From Holacanthus passer (Eukaryota > Chordata > Actinopteri > Pomacanthidae), in assembly GCA_025331565.1 (NCBI GenBank), contig JAFREQ010000030.1, positions 4,092,001 to 4,156,000 of the forward strand: a stretch of DNA of 64,000 bases. Direction: 5' to 3'. Shown here piece after piece: positions 13,601 to 25,600 of this stretch. The notes below the pieces were generated by a model. It had not been told where the DNA came from and did no database searches. It saw only the letters and a program-made list of their open reading frames with translations. The position numbers and the translations under genes are program-made. The stretch's first letter is position 1. Each line of letters opens with the position of its first letter.

Positions 13601-14213
13601 ACAATACACATTACTGTTAAAATTAAATTGAAATCAAAGCATTATAACAGTTTTAGGATTTATAATTCAGTTAACATGCTGTACAGTAGATGCGTAGTAT
13701 CCCAGAAGGGCCTCTAGATGTCGCTGTTTCTAGGCTTAGCTTCCAAATGCAGAGTCTGCACATATTACCTGCTGTTTAACATCTAAGATCAGAGTTACAA
13801 ACTTGGTTTTTAATGTTATAATTCATACACTCTGTGCTATAACCACAGACACCAGTCCATTTTTACTGTAGAGTGGTGAATGCCACTTTAACACCTACAT
13901 TTTACCAGCCTGCCTGTTGCGAGTGACTTTTTTATTACTTTGTGTTAAAGGACAACAACTGAAATAAAGACTATTTATGCAGATTAACGGTTCAGTACAG
14001 TAAAGATGCTCTGTTCCGTCTTACCACTGGTCCCGCTAGTTTCACCAGCTGCACTATCTCCTCCCGGTGGTCCTGTGGGAAACAGGCTCGGGTGCGGGGC
14101 AGGCAGGAGCCGCAGCAGGAGCCGGAGCCCCGGACAGAGGGAGCCGCTGCAGCCGCTGTCCAGGCTCCGGTCACTGCTCCAGCATGTTGTGTCTCTGGAG
14201 CAGGAGCGTCCAT
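4649..14213 (-). CDS. slc47a1: SLC47 (MATE) family transporter, complete 16-exon gene
   Basis: Sixteen coding exons join in frame to 593 codons plus stop (human MATE1 is about 570 residues). They are 14025-14213, 12605-12706, 12411-12479, 12107-12255, 11764-11806, 10233-10277, 10041-10138, 8748-8845, 8314-8495, 6490-6598, 6091-6166, 5605-5674, 5372-5504, 5176-5270, 5024-5087 and 4649-4908. Recognisable blocks are LGKTELAAVSL, CDTLISQ, TYGSGNLKRVGVILQRG, SAAANTISQY, GWSLDCLQEWGPFVKLAIPS, GFSVAASVRVGNALGAG, GVLRGAGKQ and a final helix after VKQLVLRRG. The protein should be a 13-helix plasma-membrane antiporter that exports organic cations for H+. Unusually, of the four glutamates reported as essential in human MATE1 (273, 278, 300, 389), only the 278 equivalent is kept (residue 296); the others are Ser291, Gln318 and Asp407. 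The start is the first ATG in frame after a stop-free GC-rich 5' stretch. Orthology within the tandem fish SLC47 cluster is not resolved, so the symbol is at family level. Confidence 0.93.
6740..6905 (+). repeat. Dispersed fish repeat in an SLC47 intron
   Basis: It contains gcacaaagactggaaacaga and ggaaacagctagcctggctc followed by tgtcc, the core of a very widespread teleost repeat (probably SINE or MITE). It lies in the intron between exons 9 and 10 of the complete SLC47 gene. Confidence 0.6.
7032..7165 (+). repeat. Dispersed fish repeat (CAGAATCAGTTTTATTGGCC type)
   Basis: It contains atcagaatcagttttattgg ccaagtatgtgtacaagcat aaggaattt, a well-known fish interspersed sequence thought to be LINE-derived. 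It is in the same intron as the repeat at 6740. Confidence 0.55.
9328..9560 (+). repeat. MITE-like fish repeat copy 1
   Basis: It contains ggcaacaactaatcattatt, ttgattaatcc-like AT-rich runs, aatttcccggagcccaaagc and tttactatcatagttgaca. This is a widespread teleost MITE-like repeat. A diverged copy of the same family is at about 38200-38350. Confidence 0.6.
10795..11045 (-). mobile_element. hAT-type transposase relic (ZBED5/GTF2IRD2-like)
   Basis: The minus strand encodes RGITAEFDAREDFLSLQAMH, then KGEDLLKQI and KLSGLATDGTPA. This is the characteristic catalytic-core region of hAT transposases and the ZBED5/GTF2IRD2-like proteins derived from them. Just upstream, ETTDITNT is in another frame, so a one-base deletion has broken the frame near 11005. 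The rest of the element is not recognisable. It lies within the intron between exons 5 and 6 of the complete SLC47 gene. Confidence 0.7.
13461..13502 (+). mobile_element. LINE 3' tail fragment
   Basis: The sequence catatgacaataaaacttct tgattcttga is the typical 3' end of a fish non-LTR element (gacaataaa plus TTGATTC-type tail). It is only a stub. Confidence 0.4.
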
Positions 14214-14329
14214 ACCGGACACAGACCAGCTTTAAAGAGACACCTGGTCCTGGCTTCTATGTCTCATGACTGCCACCTGAAGATTTACAACATGTCAACA
14301 AATGTGGGAAATGTTTCTGTGCACAAAGT

Positions 14330-14563
14330 CACGCGAGCTGTGGACTACAACCCAGAGAAAACGCCTCGCGCTTTGAATCAAAAGCGGATGTGACGTAACG
14401 GGCCTCGTGTAGCCTATGATATCGGAAATGTTGATAAAATATGTCAAACGTGTCATTCAGTTTCTCTGGAAAACTCAGGCGAACTGCGACAGATCGACCC
14501 CTCCAGGTGTGAAGAAGCGAATCACCGTCAACCACTGCGCGTTGCATTTCCGCTATGACGTCA
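14330..14563 (-). promoter_or_regulatory. Putative promoter region of the complete SLC47 gene, with CRE and XRE cores
   Basis: Upstream of the start codon at 14213 there is a relatively CpG-rich stretch. It contains a perfect palindromic CRE, TGACGTCA (14556-14563), a half-variant TGACGTAA (14391-14398) and, read on the minus strand, TCGCGTG (14330-14336), which fits the xenobiotic response core TNGCGTG. No clear TATA box is seen. Binding and use are inference: motifs this short occur by chance, but three of them within 240 bases, 117-350 bases upstream of the start codon, is suggestive for a xenobiotic exporter. Confidence 0.35.
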
Positions 14564-15319
14564 CAGATCAGCTGATAGTACAGGATTTAAAACTGTGATT
14601 TGAACAAACAGAAAGAATGTTTGAGCGAACAAGGTACAGGTGTAACTGTTTTGTGCAATCATTTCACAAGAATGTTACAATTCTCCATCATTTAGACTGA
14701 GAGCTACCTTTGAATTATGCTGTTTTGCACCATCTCACATTATAGTAATGTTAGCGATTGTTTATATTATTGTTGTATTTAAGGGTCAGAAGAAGAGAAG
14801 GATCCCCTCGTTGAAAAGCACCTGTGATGTACCTGCAAGGCACAACTGCAGACACAACTGGCCAATGATCCTTTATGACTACTGACTGTGAGGGTAAGTG
14901 CATTCTATTGAAATCCCCTGTCCACCTTCCCTCTGCTCTCCAAGAGGCCTTCGTACAACACATGCATAAGAAGTGAATGAGGGGAAGTGGAACTACTAAT
15001 GAAAGGCAGCTAGTGTGTGGTCTTGTATGGGTATATACAGTGGTGTAGCAGTGTAATCATACAATCAATGGGACATTGGTCCAGTGCAGGACACTTCCAC
15101 AGACCGCATGTCTGTGGCTCTGCTTCTGCTCCTGTCTGTTGAGGCCACGCCATGACTCCAGGCAACAATAACTTCATCAATGTAACTGCAGTCGGCGCCA
15201 CTGTTGCTCTCATGCACAACTTGCTAACTCATGGGCTCACTGTATTCACATTGGCTACCTGTAGTACACATCTGTTTTGAAACAAGTTCCCTGTGCCAAT
15301 TTTAAATGAAAGGCAATCA

Positions 15320-15450
15320 TGTGCAGTGGCGGAACTAAAGAACATTAACTCAAGTAGCATATTGTACCTGAGTACCAAGTTGAGGTATTTAGAACTACTA
15401 CTAGATTAAGATTTAACATACAAAGTATGCTTGGAAAATATGATCATTTG
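15320..15450 (+). repeat. Dispersed fish repeat copy 2 (fragment)
   Basis: gtgcagtggcggaactaaag, aactcaagtagcatattgta cctgagtacc corresponds to the other end of the repeat seen at 1800-2185 and 22960-23215. It is strongly diverged. Confidence 0.4.
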
Positions 15451-15680
15451 ACATTTCATTTCTAGATATTGAACACATGTACTACAACTTGATAGAAAAC
15501 TTCCTAACTGAGTGAAATGACCTTGAAGTATCTAATTGGCAGCTGTGATAAGAGCTGGTGGAATTCTCTAAATACCAGGGAAAGGCACTGCACTGCTTTC
15601 TTTTTTATCTCTTTTAGCGTAGGGTAAATAGATAATGCCGTTACACAGTTCCTTGTGGCGGCAATATTTAAAATGATGTA

Positions 15681-15738
15681 CATTTTGCAAATTTCCCCAC
15701 TGAGGGACGAATAAAGGTTTATCTTATCTTATCTTACC
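15681..15738 (+). mobile_element. LINE 3' tail with TTATC repeats, copy 2
   Basis: aatttccccactgagggacg aataaaggtttatcttatct tatc differs in few positions from the tail at 3000-3041, so both derive from the same non-LTR family. Confidence 0.5.
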
Positions 15739-18233
15739 TTTTAAGCAATGCCGTCACATAATTATGTAGCCTAGTGTAAGTGCAGTCGGATTCTCTTAGC
15801 AATGCTGACATTTATTTATATTGTAGACAGTGAGGTGATGTATCATGTTTGTAGTCAATATTCAATTCTGCTGTTGAGATGAACTTTAAAGTGGACCAAG
15901 TAACACAGAAGAAGCTGTCAACATGCTCTTGCTTTACCCAAGTCTCTAAAGTAGTTTTAATTCAGTAACTATCAAGTTTATTGTTAAAGCTAAGAATAAC
16001 CAGCATTACATTAAGTTCTTAATTAGCTATACATTTGAAATCCAATCTCATAATGTTTATCCATAAGAGTGTTTTTGGAGTCCAGATGTTGTGTTGCATT
16101 CAAGTCCTCACAAAGATGCACTTTACTTACATTTGAAATGTTACGTTTGGTGCACAATACACACACTATTTAGCATAAGCTACAATACTGTTTACACCCA
16201 TATACAGTAAATTGGCTGCACATGCAACATGTTGGGAATCAGTTGAGCAGTGCCACCCTACCTTAAGGTTCTGGGTTTAAACCCATGATTGAGTTTGGAT
16301 GTTCTCCCTTTTAAACACACAAAGCAGTCTTGAGGTCTGTTTAGAAGCTGTTCTGGAGCTTTCAGTCATATCACATGATTTTCATCAGCAGATGAATTTG
16401 TCTGGTTGACATGGAATTGTAGTGTTTGAATGAAGAACCAATGCATTTCTGGTTTAGGCACCGACACAGTATAAAGTGTCACTGCTGTGTTTGTTTTTAA
16501 GCGTTTCTGCCCTCTAGTGGTAAAATAATTTAATGCAATTCAAGAAAAGATTGACTCCTCAGCCTGTTGAGATTTATTCATAGTGCTGACTGCAGTCTCA
16601 CTAAAGCTGGAGAAATGTGATGTGATGGATGTTTTAATGATTGACAGTATGCACCAAATTCAGGTTTTTTTTCCCTGTGTGAGAAGATTTATTCTACTGA
16701 CTACAGTTCAGCATTGCATGCCGTGTATATCTTTTTTTTTTTTTTACCATATACTGGAGGAGTACTATTTTTCAGTTATAAAAGGATAAAAGGGAGTCTG
16801 ACTTTGCTTATGTCTGACCATCCACAAAACCATAAGTGTTGCCTGTGTCATTTCATAGAAAAAAACCAATTAAACATCGGTGTGGTGGTGGTTTGGTGTG
16901 CTCATCTATTTTTGTTTTAGGAATAACACTTTTTAAATAGTTGCTAACATATTTCCCGCAGTTCTGTCTGGGGACTAAAGACTTTCTGGATGTGTTGGGT
17001 AATAAAAAGTGATTGTAATTGAAGCCGTCTAAGTGGTCGTTTAGTTGACTGAGAAAAGAAAGTACAAGCGGATGAGCAATAAAGGAATCATAAAAAGAAA
17101 ATCTTGACATTGTCTTTAATGGTGGGAGTTGAGCATTACAAAGCAAGAGCAGACATCATCATTCAGTCATTCACAGATAAAATCCCTGATGAAACAACAA
17201 TGCATTTTATGGCTTATTACAGCATGCTTTGTGAGCACAGATGATGATTTAAAAAAAGTTTTCCATCATTTGTTTTGGGCAATTTTCTCATTGAGATCAA
17301 GGTAGAAGTAATTCTTCTCTACTGCAAATTGGGAATAAAATACAGGAAATGATATTCTGTTGCAACCACAGGGAACAAAACAGGACAAGTTAACGAAGAA
17401 AGTGTTTCAATTGCCATTATAAATATATATATAGAAACACTGTTTGCAATAAATTGTGTTCCCAGTACTGCAGTGGTGAAATTATTTCTGATAACTTTAA
17501 TTTCTCCAGTGAACATGCAGGTCCAGTGTGCATCAGTCCTTTTTTTTTTTTAAGAAACATTCCAAGTGAAAATGCTGTAATACGACAGCTTATCCACAAT
17601 AATAAGCTCTGCGTAAATCAGTGTTGTACTCGATTTTGTGACGAACGTGTTGAGTTTCAAGGAACAGCGATAGGCTGTCAACCAATGATTGGGTCAGTTT
17701 GACAATGTTCTCTGAGACCCTCCCACTTAATATGCTGATCAGAAGATGAAAAAGCACAGAGACAGCAAACAGTGCTTTATACTGTAATCCTGCACTGCTT
17801 GTGCTCTCTGTGCCTATATCCAGTCACTGGTTTACCACTGTTTGTGGTCATACTGGGAAATCTGCAGTAATAATGCACTTAGTGTAAGGGACATGGTCGT
17901 CTAAGTCCTTCCTGACTGTCCCTAAAGCTCAGAGAGAGGTGTGCAGGTTATTATGATCTTGAAAAGCTTACAGATTGCTGGAAACGCAAGATTCTTAAAA
18001 TTCTCATTCAACTACATAACATAGCATGAATATCTATTAGTTAGAGTCCCCTAATCTCCTATAGAATGGGGATTCTTGTGGTCAATGGACATGTTAGTAC
18101 TAAATATTAAAAAAATATTAAACATATGGAAAAGACTGGTGGTTGACAGCCACATCACCATGCACCGGAGGATTCAGAGTTTTAACTGAAGGTGGTGAAA
18201 AAGTGTTAACAAATGGAGAGAAAAGCTAGCAAT

Positions 18234-18239
18234 TTTATT
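18234..18239 (-). terminator. frmpd1: Candidate polyadenylation signal of frmpd1
   Basis: This is the first AATAAA on the minus strand downstream of the FRMPD1 stop (about 920 bases). No nearer AATAAA or ATTAAA was found. Use is unproven; the 3' UTR may be longer. Confidence 0.3.
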
Positions 18240-19161
18240 ATGTTTAAATAAATCATATCAAATGTCTCTGCAAAATGACAACAAATGAAATATGTAGGAC
18301 TGAACCTCATCTAAACTGTTTCACAAAGTCACATAATGCGCTTACATCAGTATTCTGCTACTAGATTTATAAAATGGCAAACAGCTTCAGGCTTAATTTC
18401 AATGATTTGATAAAATCATTTCTCACTCTAGTTTTTGGTTTTGTAAACAGTAACATTCAAAGAAGTCCTCACTGACAGCCAGGCCAATGTAAAGATATAT
18501 AAGCATCAGTAAACTGCAGTGTTTCTTATCTTCACATGGTCAGTCAGTCAAACAGAAGGCCTGTGTACGGACGTAATCAAATACTGATTCACTCTATGTA
18601 TTTGAGGTCGTGTGCTTATGTGTGTGTGTAAAAGGCCCACTACTCTCACACACCACTACTCCTCTGCTTTGCCTGTAAACATTTCCAAATGTCTTCCTTC
18701 ATTGTCTTTACATTCCTTACTTGCTCACTGTAACAACTCAATTAAATAAATGAATAAATAAATAAACGTAATAAATAACATAGAATACATTCAAGTACAG
18801 CAGTTCCTCAATACTGGAATGCAAACAGGTTCTGCTTTAGCAGCTTGCACCACTCTACAGTCTGGCTGTTGGCTGACTGTTTGGTTTTTGGGCTCCAGTA
18901 CGTGCACAGCATATATTCAATAACCACATGCACCTCAACAATCCCAAACTGGCTCTATAATGTTGAGTTTGTTGTGATCATTTGAGTTGTCATGAAGTTC
19001 AGTGACACCAGTGTGTTTCTGAGGTAACCTCACCTCACACTCTCCTGCCCATCCTAAACATGACTGTCCTGGGTCACACTCTGCCCACACCTGCAGCAGA
19101 CCTCATGTCTCTGAGGTGACACACCACAGGCTGCTTGCACACACAGGAGTTTGTGGTGCTC

Positions 19162-22100
19162 TCATAGTGCAGTGAGGGTGCGAAACAGCTGTGTGAGGCA
19201 GAAGACAGAGGCGGTGAGCGCAGTGCACTGTTTCGCTAACAGCTTGGTGCTCAGGTCCTGGCAGCTGCGCTTGCTGCTGGCTCGCTCTGCTGCAAGACAG
19301 AAGTCCCTGAATGAGCGGGCTACATCAGCCAGACCTGCAACTGCCTCAGCATTCCTCCGTTCACACCTGTCACAACCAGAGAACCAGAGGCATATACCTG
19401 CCAACTCCACCAGGGTCCGGAAACTGTCAGCCAGGGAGTGAAGCATTTCCTCTGGGCTCTGTCCAATCCCCACCACCTTCTGGCAGCCTGACATCAGCCG
19501 TCGTGCCTCTATCTGGAGTACCCGCTTGTTCTCTGTGAAGTGGGCAGGGCAGGTGTCCCTTGGGTGGCGACCTCCACGGCCTGCTACAGATCGGTCAGCA
19601 CCGCTGCTTTCCAGAACGGAAAGTAGCTGATCCACGTCTACACGGAGTACTTGGAAACCTGTTGGGGGTTCTGGGTAGCACTGTTGGCCTAGCCGACTGA
19701 TGGTGTCCTTGTGCGCTTGAGATAGGAATTGTTCAGAGGTGTCAGACAGTGGTGAGAGGAGAGGGCTGAGCTCAGATGTAGAGGAGGAAAAAAGGATGGA
19801 GCGTGGGAAAGAGGGAGAGTAGGTGGAGGAAGTGGAGAGAAAGGAGGGAACTGGTGAAGAGGTCATGAGAGGAAGACCTGCTCCAGAAGTCTGAGTCACA
19901 CCGCTGCTCTGTGTGCGGCAGGAGAACTCGTAGACTGTCAGCTCCTCATCAAAGCTGTCCCCACCGCTGAAGCAATTGGTATAGACTGCTGGGCAACCAC
20001 AAGCATCCAGTGGAATCTGCATCCCTTCCATAACTGACTCACATCCAGATGCTAGCACAGAACTGCACCCAAACTCAGACTTCAAGGGTGGGGTAGTCCC
20101 CACCTCAGCTGGGGTCTTTGTCTGGGATGGATCCTCACAGATGGTAAACACCCTGCAGCCTGAAGAAAGTGTTTTTGTTGAGTCTGAATTTTGCCCTGTA
20201 GGCCTACAAAGACCCATCAAAGGCCTGTCACTGCTGGTCCGTCTTACTTTCTGTGACTGACTATGAAAAGGGAGCCCTGGCCCATTTAGATTCTGTGTTG
20301 TCACCACTATCTGAGGGGAGATTGAAGGTGAAGCATCTTTTATAGGGCCAGGAATGTCCATCTTTAGGCCTGGAGTGTCTCTTTGAAGGCTGTTTACTAT
20401 GGATGCTGGAGGCTCTGTTATTGGTCCTGGTGTGTTCTTGATAGGTCCAGTGTACAGAAGCTCATTTTGGTGTTGGGATTTGGGCTCAGTTTGGACAGGT
20501 AATGTAGAGCTCACTTCCTTCACCTCTGGCACTGATTGAAAACTCTTTGCTGAGGTTGTTTCTACAAAAAACTCCCCATCCACCTCTGATCCTGTAACCG
20601 TTGTATCCGAATCGTCTGACTCCACTGCAGTTGTGCCCATTTCAAAGTCTATTGTTTGTGTGATGTCATGAACGTCTGTGATGGTGATCTCAACATTGTC
20701 ACCACTGTTGTTCTCAGCGGGAGTCTGAGCTGCATTCTCTACCCCAGCTTGGTTGAGGGTTTCCTGGGATCGTGACAAATATAGGGGCAACTTTTGAATC
20801 TTCCCCCTAAGTGTGGAGGCAGATAAGCGCCCCATAATACTAGGGGAACAGGTCTGGAAGAGGAAGTGAGTTGGAGAGGGCAGGTCCTTGGAGAGATTGT
20901 GGATTGTGGCTGTGTTAGCTTTTGCTAAGCTAGGACTAGCTAAACTATCCTTAGAGTCAGCACTTGGCGTGGTGGAATCACTTCTGGGTTTGTCTACTTT
21001 TTGATTTGAACATGAAGCACTTTCATGTGTAAACTCACTTTTCAATCTAGTACCTGAATTAAATGTAGGCGATGTAACACTTGATGCAGCTCCAAGCTTT
21101 GCAGTGATGGAGTTTATAGCACGAGCATAATCAGAATCAACTAAATGAATTCTTGTCTGAGCTTCAGTGTTGGTATAAGACTTAATAGTAGTTTGAGAAC
21201 TACCTGCTGTAGCTGAATTATTACGGATGCTATGCTTTGGAGCTATAGTCCAGTCATATTTCTTGTCACTTGAACTAGAATTTAAGGAATTACTCACTTC
21301 ATCATCATCGAAAACATTGTCCGAATTGGTGCTGTCAGTAACTTCATCGCTAATAGTCACAGTAGGACTAACAACACCACTGGCTTCATCCTCATAAACA
21401 CAGGTGGTGACATCTAAATGTAATTGTGCTTTGTTAGTGTGATTTTGTTGGCAAAGTGGCATCTCCTCAGAATTAGGTAAAGACATTTGGGTTGAGGTTC
21501 CTCTGTTTTTGCTGCCCCCTTCATCTCTCATGAAACAGTCACTCTGGGATTTGTGAACAACTGGTATTGGAGGTAGAGGGGATGAGGGTGGAGGGGGTGG
21601 TGGGGAGTATGATGGAAAATTTGACTTTTCACACACACCTTGAAGCCCATGTTCCTCCACATATGATTTTTGCTCCAGGGCAATCAGATGGGCTCCCAAA
21701 AGACCATTACTACCATTGCTATTCACGTCTATCAAACATGTAGGGGATGTGTTGGCCTCTGGCTGCCTCTCAGTACCTGTGAGTGGTCTCTTTGAACTGG
21801 ATGAGGATCCTCTCACCCCCTCTTTCTTCTCTTGTCCCCCCTTATCTTCCTTCTGAGTGATTTCTGGAAAAAAGATATGACTAGTGAACGGCCCATTTCC
21901 TGACACACCTGTTGTCTCCTCCTTCTCTCCCTCCTCGTCCCCTTCACTCATTTCCGCCTGTTCCTCCCCTTCTTCCTTTCCATCACCCCTCCGATCAGCA
22001 CACTCCTTTCCGTCTGGATCCACCCGGCAGCGAACAACAGTGATAGTAGGAGATGCTGCTTTCACCAGATCTGTGACTGATTTGGATTCCATTGCATCAG

Positions 22101-22619
22101 GTTCCATCTCCATTTCTTGCTTCCTGGTCCTTGAGGGGGGCTGTGGGTCTCTAGTCTGCTCATGGGAGTCAAAACCACAAGGAGCTCCATGCAAGCGGGG
22201 TTTGGACAGGATGGGTTTTGACTCAAGCTGAGCCGGTTCCCCTTCAGAGTGAGTCAGGGAGGAGACAGTAGGACTGGGATTCTGGGTTTGTTCTGAAGGT
22301 TCAGGATCTGAACTCAGCATCTGTGCATCATTGGTTTCTGCCAAATGGTTCTGAAGCCTCCTAGAGACCAGGTCCTGCTTTGATTCTGGATCTGGCTCTG
22401 GATATGACACCCTGGAGGTGTAATCAGTTTCCATGAAGGAACGGCGCTTACGGGATCTTTTTCTGAGCTGGAACAATGTTTCTCTGCCTCCTCCTTCCTC
22501 GTCTCCTCCTTTTCTTTCTTCTTCTGCTTTTTCCTCTTTTTCTGCATCAGTCATAGAGACTCTGATGTCACTGAGACTGAGTGTGCTGAGGAAGTCCAGC
22601 TTCATCTCTGTGCAAATAT
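19162..22619 (-). other. frmpd1: FRMPD1 terminal coding exon (3.46 kb)
   Basis: A single exon encodes the last 1151 residues plus the TGA stop at 19162-19164. It is mostly Ser/Thr/Pro/Glu-rich and probably disordered. It has a K/E-rich start, a proline run (about 21580-21605), and a repeated PGPI-type stretch (TGPIKNTPGPITEPP, then GPIKDASPSIS). The last about 150 residues, encoded at about 19165-19610, are ordered-looking and cysteine-containing (CQKVVGIGQSPEEMLHSLAD, FSGCDRCERRNAEAVAGLAD, LLAKQCTALTASVFCLTQLF). This C-terminal block is shared by FRMPD1/3/4 proteins. Confidence 0.9.
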
Positions 22620-25600
22620 CTGCAAGACAGTACAAAAGGCTCAGCCAAACTTGTGCAAAAACATATTGTATATTAAAGTTAGCTTTTTATATTTCAGAAA
22701 ACAAACAAACCTGTGTTTTGTGAACAGTACACAGAAGCAGGGAATAGACATACTCTAGGTAATCCAAATGAACTCAATGACAAATTAATTTTAATTTAAA
22801 GTTTTTCTTCATTTCACTTATGCTTAAAGATTTATGTCAGGGTAGTGGCAGGGTACCTGTAATTAATTATTTTTGTGATGCGACAAACTAGTTTATTTAT
22901 CTAATAGTGAGTTCTACATCACAATGGGCACCAAGTTTCCACTGTGGACAACTTTTCCTAAGTAACTTTCTTAAGTAACAGTTCCAATACAACAATGTAA
23001 AAATACACCACAACGAGTAAAAGTCATTCATCCAAAATCCTACTGAAGTTAAAGTACAGGCGTATTAGCAGCAAAGTGTACTTCCAAGAGTCAAAAGTAA
23101 AAGGACTCATTCTGTTGAAAAATGTATCTCAAAAGTGTACATAAACGCAGTGCTGACATAAACACAGTACTTGAGTATGTGCTCTTAGTTACTTTCCAGC
23201 ATTGGAATAATAAATATATTTAGACAGTTAAGTGTAATGGATGAAATGCTAAATCTTTTCTGAGAGGAGAGCGATTGCACTGAGCTCTAAATGCTCTATA
23301 GTCTCAGTCATTAAAGTCAGTGGACTGCATCCAGCACCACTGTTACAGTAGGTGTGGCTGACTACCTTCCTGGCAATAATATTACAATTGCTCTGTAATG
23401 GAATGTTGTATCATTTTTGTGGAGTTTGTCCACTGGAGGGCAGCAAAAGCAGAATTAACAGCCTGTGCTTTTATCACTCTACAGGGCTGTAATGAGTCCT
23501 GAAATGAAAACCAAATCACCTCTTGGCATGGCCCCTGAGGTCGGGTCTTCAGGTGAGGTGAAGCGATCTCTGGCGTCAAAGAACTCCTCATCAGAGCTGC
23601 TGTCTCCAAAGCCAGGTGGGGGCTGAAGGATGGGGATAGGCTCCAGGTCAGCCGTCTTAGCCAGCTCTCCCTCCACCTCCTCCCCAACTTCTCCCTCATT
23701 ATGATGCAGGGGGCGGGGAAGGGTGCGAGCACTGTCGGGGGTGATGTTGGAGCAGAGTTTGTAGTAGCAACGAGCGTCGCTTTGATTGAAGTTAAACACA
23801 AACTCCATGCGGGAGGAGGGGGAAGACGGGGAAGGGGATAATGGATGTTCTTTAAAACTACCCTCCCCGCTTACACTTCCGCCTTCGCCCGCTCTTCTCA
23901 CTGACTCATCCATTTCTTTCAACATCTTCCTCCTTCTCCTTCTTAACTCCTCTTCTTCATCTTCATCATCCTCGCTGGCCTCCGGAGGGCTCGGCAAGAA
24001 GTCTACAAGTCGGGAGAGCTCAGCGAAACACAGGGAGCTGTCATCAGAGCAGAGGTTACCTGAACATTTTTGGACGTGGTGAAGGCTCGGCGAAGGGGAG
24101 ATGGGTGTGAGAAGCTGGGGATCGGCTCCGTCGCCTGACCTCCTGCAGCCCCCTCCTCCATCTTGAGTTGTGAGGTGGATAAGGGGATGGGAGTGAGCTG
24201 GTGGAGGGGCGAGGAGGTGGGGCTGAATGTGCCTATGAGAGTAGGGATGAAGCTGAAGCGGAGAGTGGATATGGTCATGTGTTTGTGATAGAGCATTGGG
24301 GTGGATGGAGGAAGAAGAACATGAAATTAAATCATCTTCCTCCAAAGCATCAAGGGAGTCACTGGAGGGGCTGGTGAGGACACGAGAGTCAGACTGACAA
24401 GAATCAGATGCTTCTGATACAGATGGCTGTTCCTCTGCTGCTCGCACCTCTTCTCCACCTCCTGTTTTACCTTCTTGTCCCACTTTTTCCTGTTGTTCCC
24501 TCAAATCATTGTTTGTTATCTCAATCTGTATTTGCTGACCATCCTGCTCTGTCTTTTCCTTGTGCTCTGTATATTCATTCTTACCCTCTCTCCTCTTATC
24601 TAGAGGACATTTTTCCTTTTCAGTGTCAGCATCCTTTTCTTCCTTTTGCTTTTTATTCCCCCAGGGTTTATCCCCTTTTTCTTTGCCGTCTTTGTTTCCC
24701 CTTCTGTCTCTGTCTTTTCTTTTTCTTCCCTCTGGGTCTGATGAGGATCTGACACGAGGGCAGGGCTTTTCGTCGTGAGACACCTGAGTGACCAGCGGTT
24801 CCATGTCCAAGTCTGAAGAGCTGTCTGAGTCGCTGCCACACCTTGACACGTAACCTGCGAACATACACCAGCATGAAAACAAGACAACAGTTATTTATTA
24901 TTTAGATCATATGGGTGTGTGACTTTATCAATGTATGGATATATTTATGTCTGTACATGACTGCACATGTTTTTTTTCTGCACCTTCCTCAGCAGACACT
25001 CTGTGCGTCTTGGTGTAATCTATCCAAGGAAAGACGTTGAGGTTGGAGTCAACAAACACTCGACAGTACCCTGCTATTAGGCAGGACATATCTTTGGCTG
25101 CCACTGACTCCAATAGCAATGTGATGGGCTTTGTATGAGAAAGGAGACAAGATGGGATGAGATGAGAAAGGAAGGATAGGGAATGGTAAGACAATTTCAG
25201 CAGTGGAAAAACACTTAGCATACAGTAATCTTGTTGTAAAAGGTCATACTATTGATGAGAAATCATTTCTACTTCTTTTCATGCTGACATCTGCACATTG
25301 TATACAAGAGGGGTACACAAAATAATGTGAACAGGTCAGAACAAGACTAATCACCTTTAAAAACGCAGCTACAATACTGGGTCACATTCAGTTGATTGCT
25401 AATTAGCAGTATTCTCAAGCTATTAAAGAGGTCTGGCAGTCAGCAGTTTGATTTGGGAGCTTCTACGACTCAAAAGTGGGTGAATCTCCTGTGTCCAAAC
25501 TGCAGTTGCATCAAAAAATGCTAAATCACATAACTATTAAATATGTAAAGAGGCACTGTCTCGAAAAGATCATAACACATGCTAAATATAGACTGCACCA

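Larger units (their letters stand above)
14564..19161. other. Intergenic DNA and frmpd1 3' UTR
   Basis: There is no protein-coding gene I can support. It holds repeat fragments (15320-15450, 15681-15738, about 16235-16330) and the likely 3' UTR of frmpd1 from 19161 down to about 18.2 kb. Short ORFs have no recognisable similarity. Confidence 0.7.

Noticed and set aside
21884..22231. 115-codon plus-strand ORF
   Set aside because: It lies antisense within the FRMPD1 terminal exon and is serine/proline-rich by reverse-strand composition.
23786..24778. Plus-strand and frame-shifted minus ORFs in the FRMPD1 exon 13 region
   Set aside because: Low-complexity shadows of a Glu/Lys/Ser-rich exon; the true frame is fixed by splice phase and motifs.
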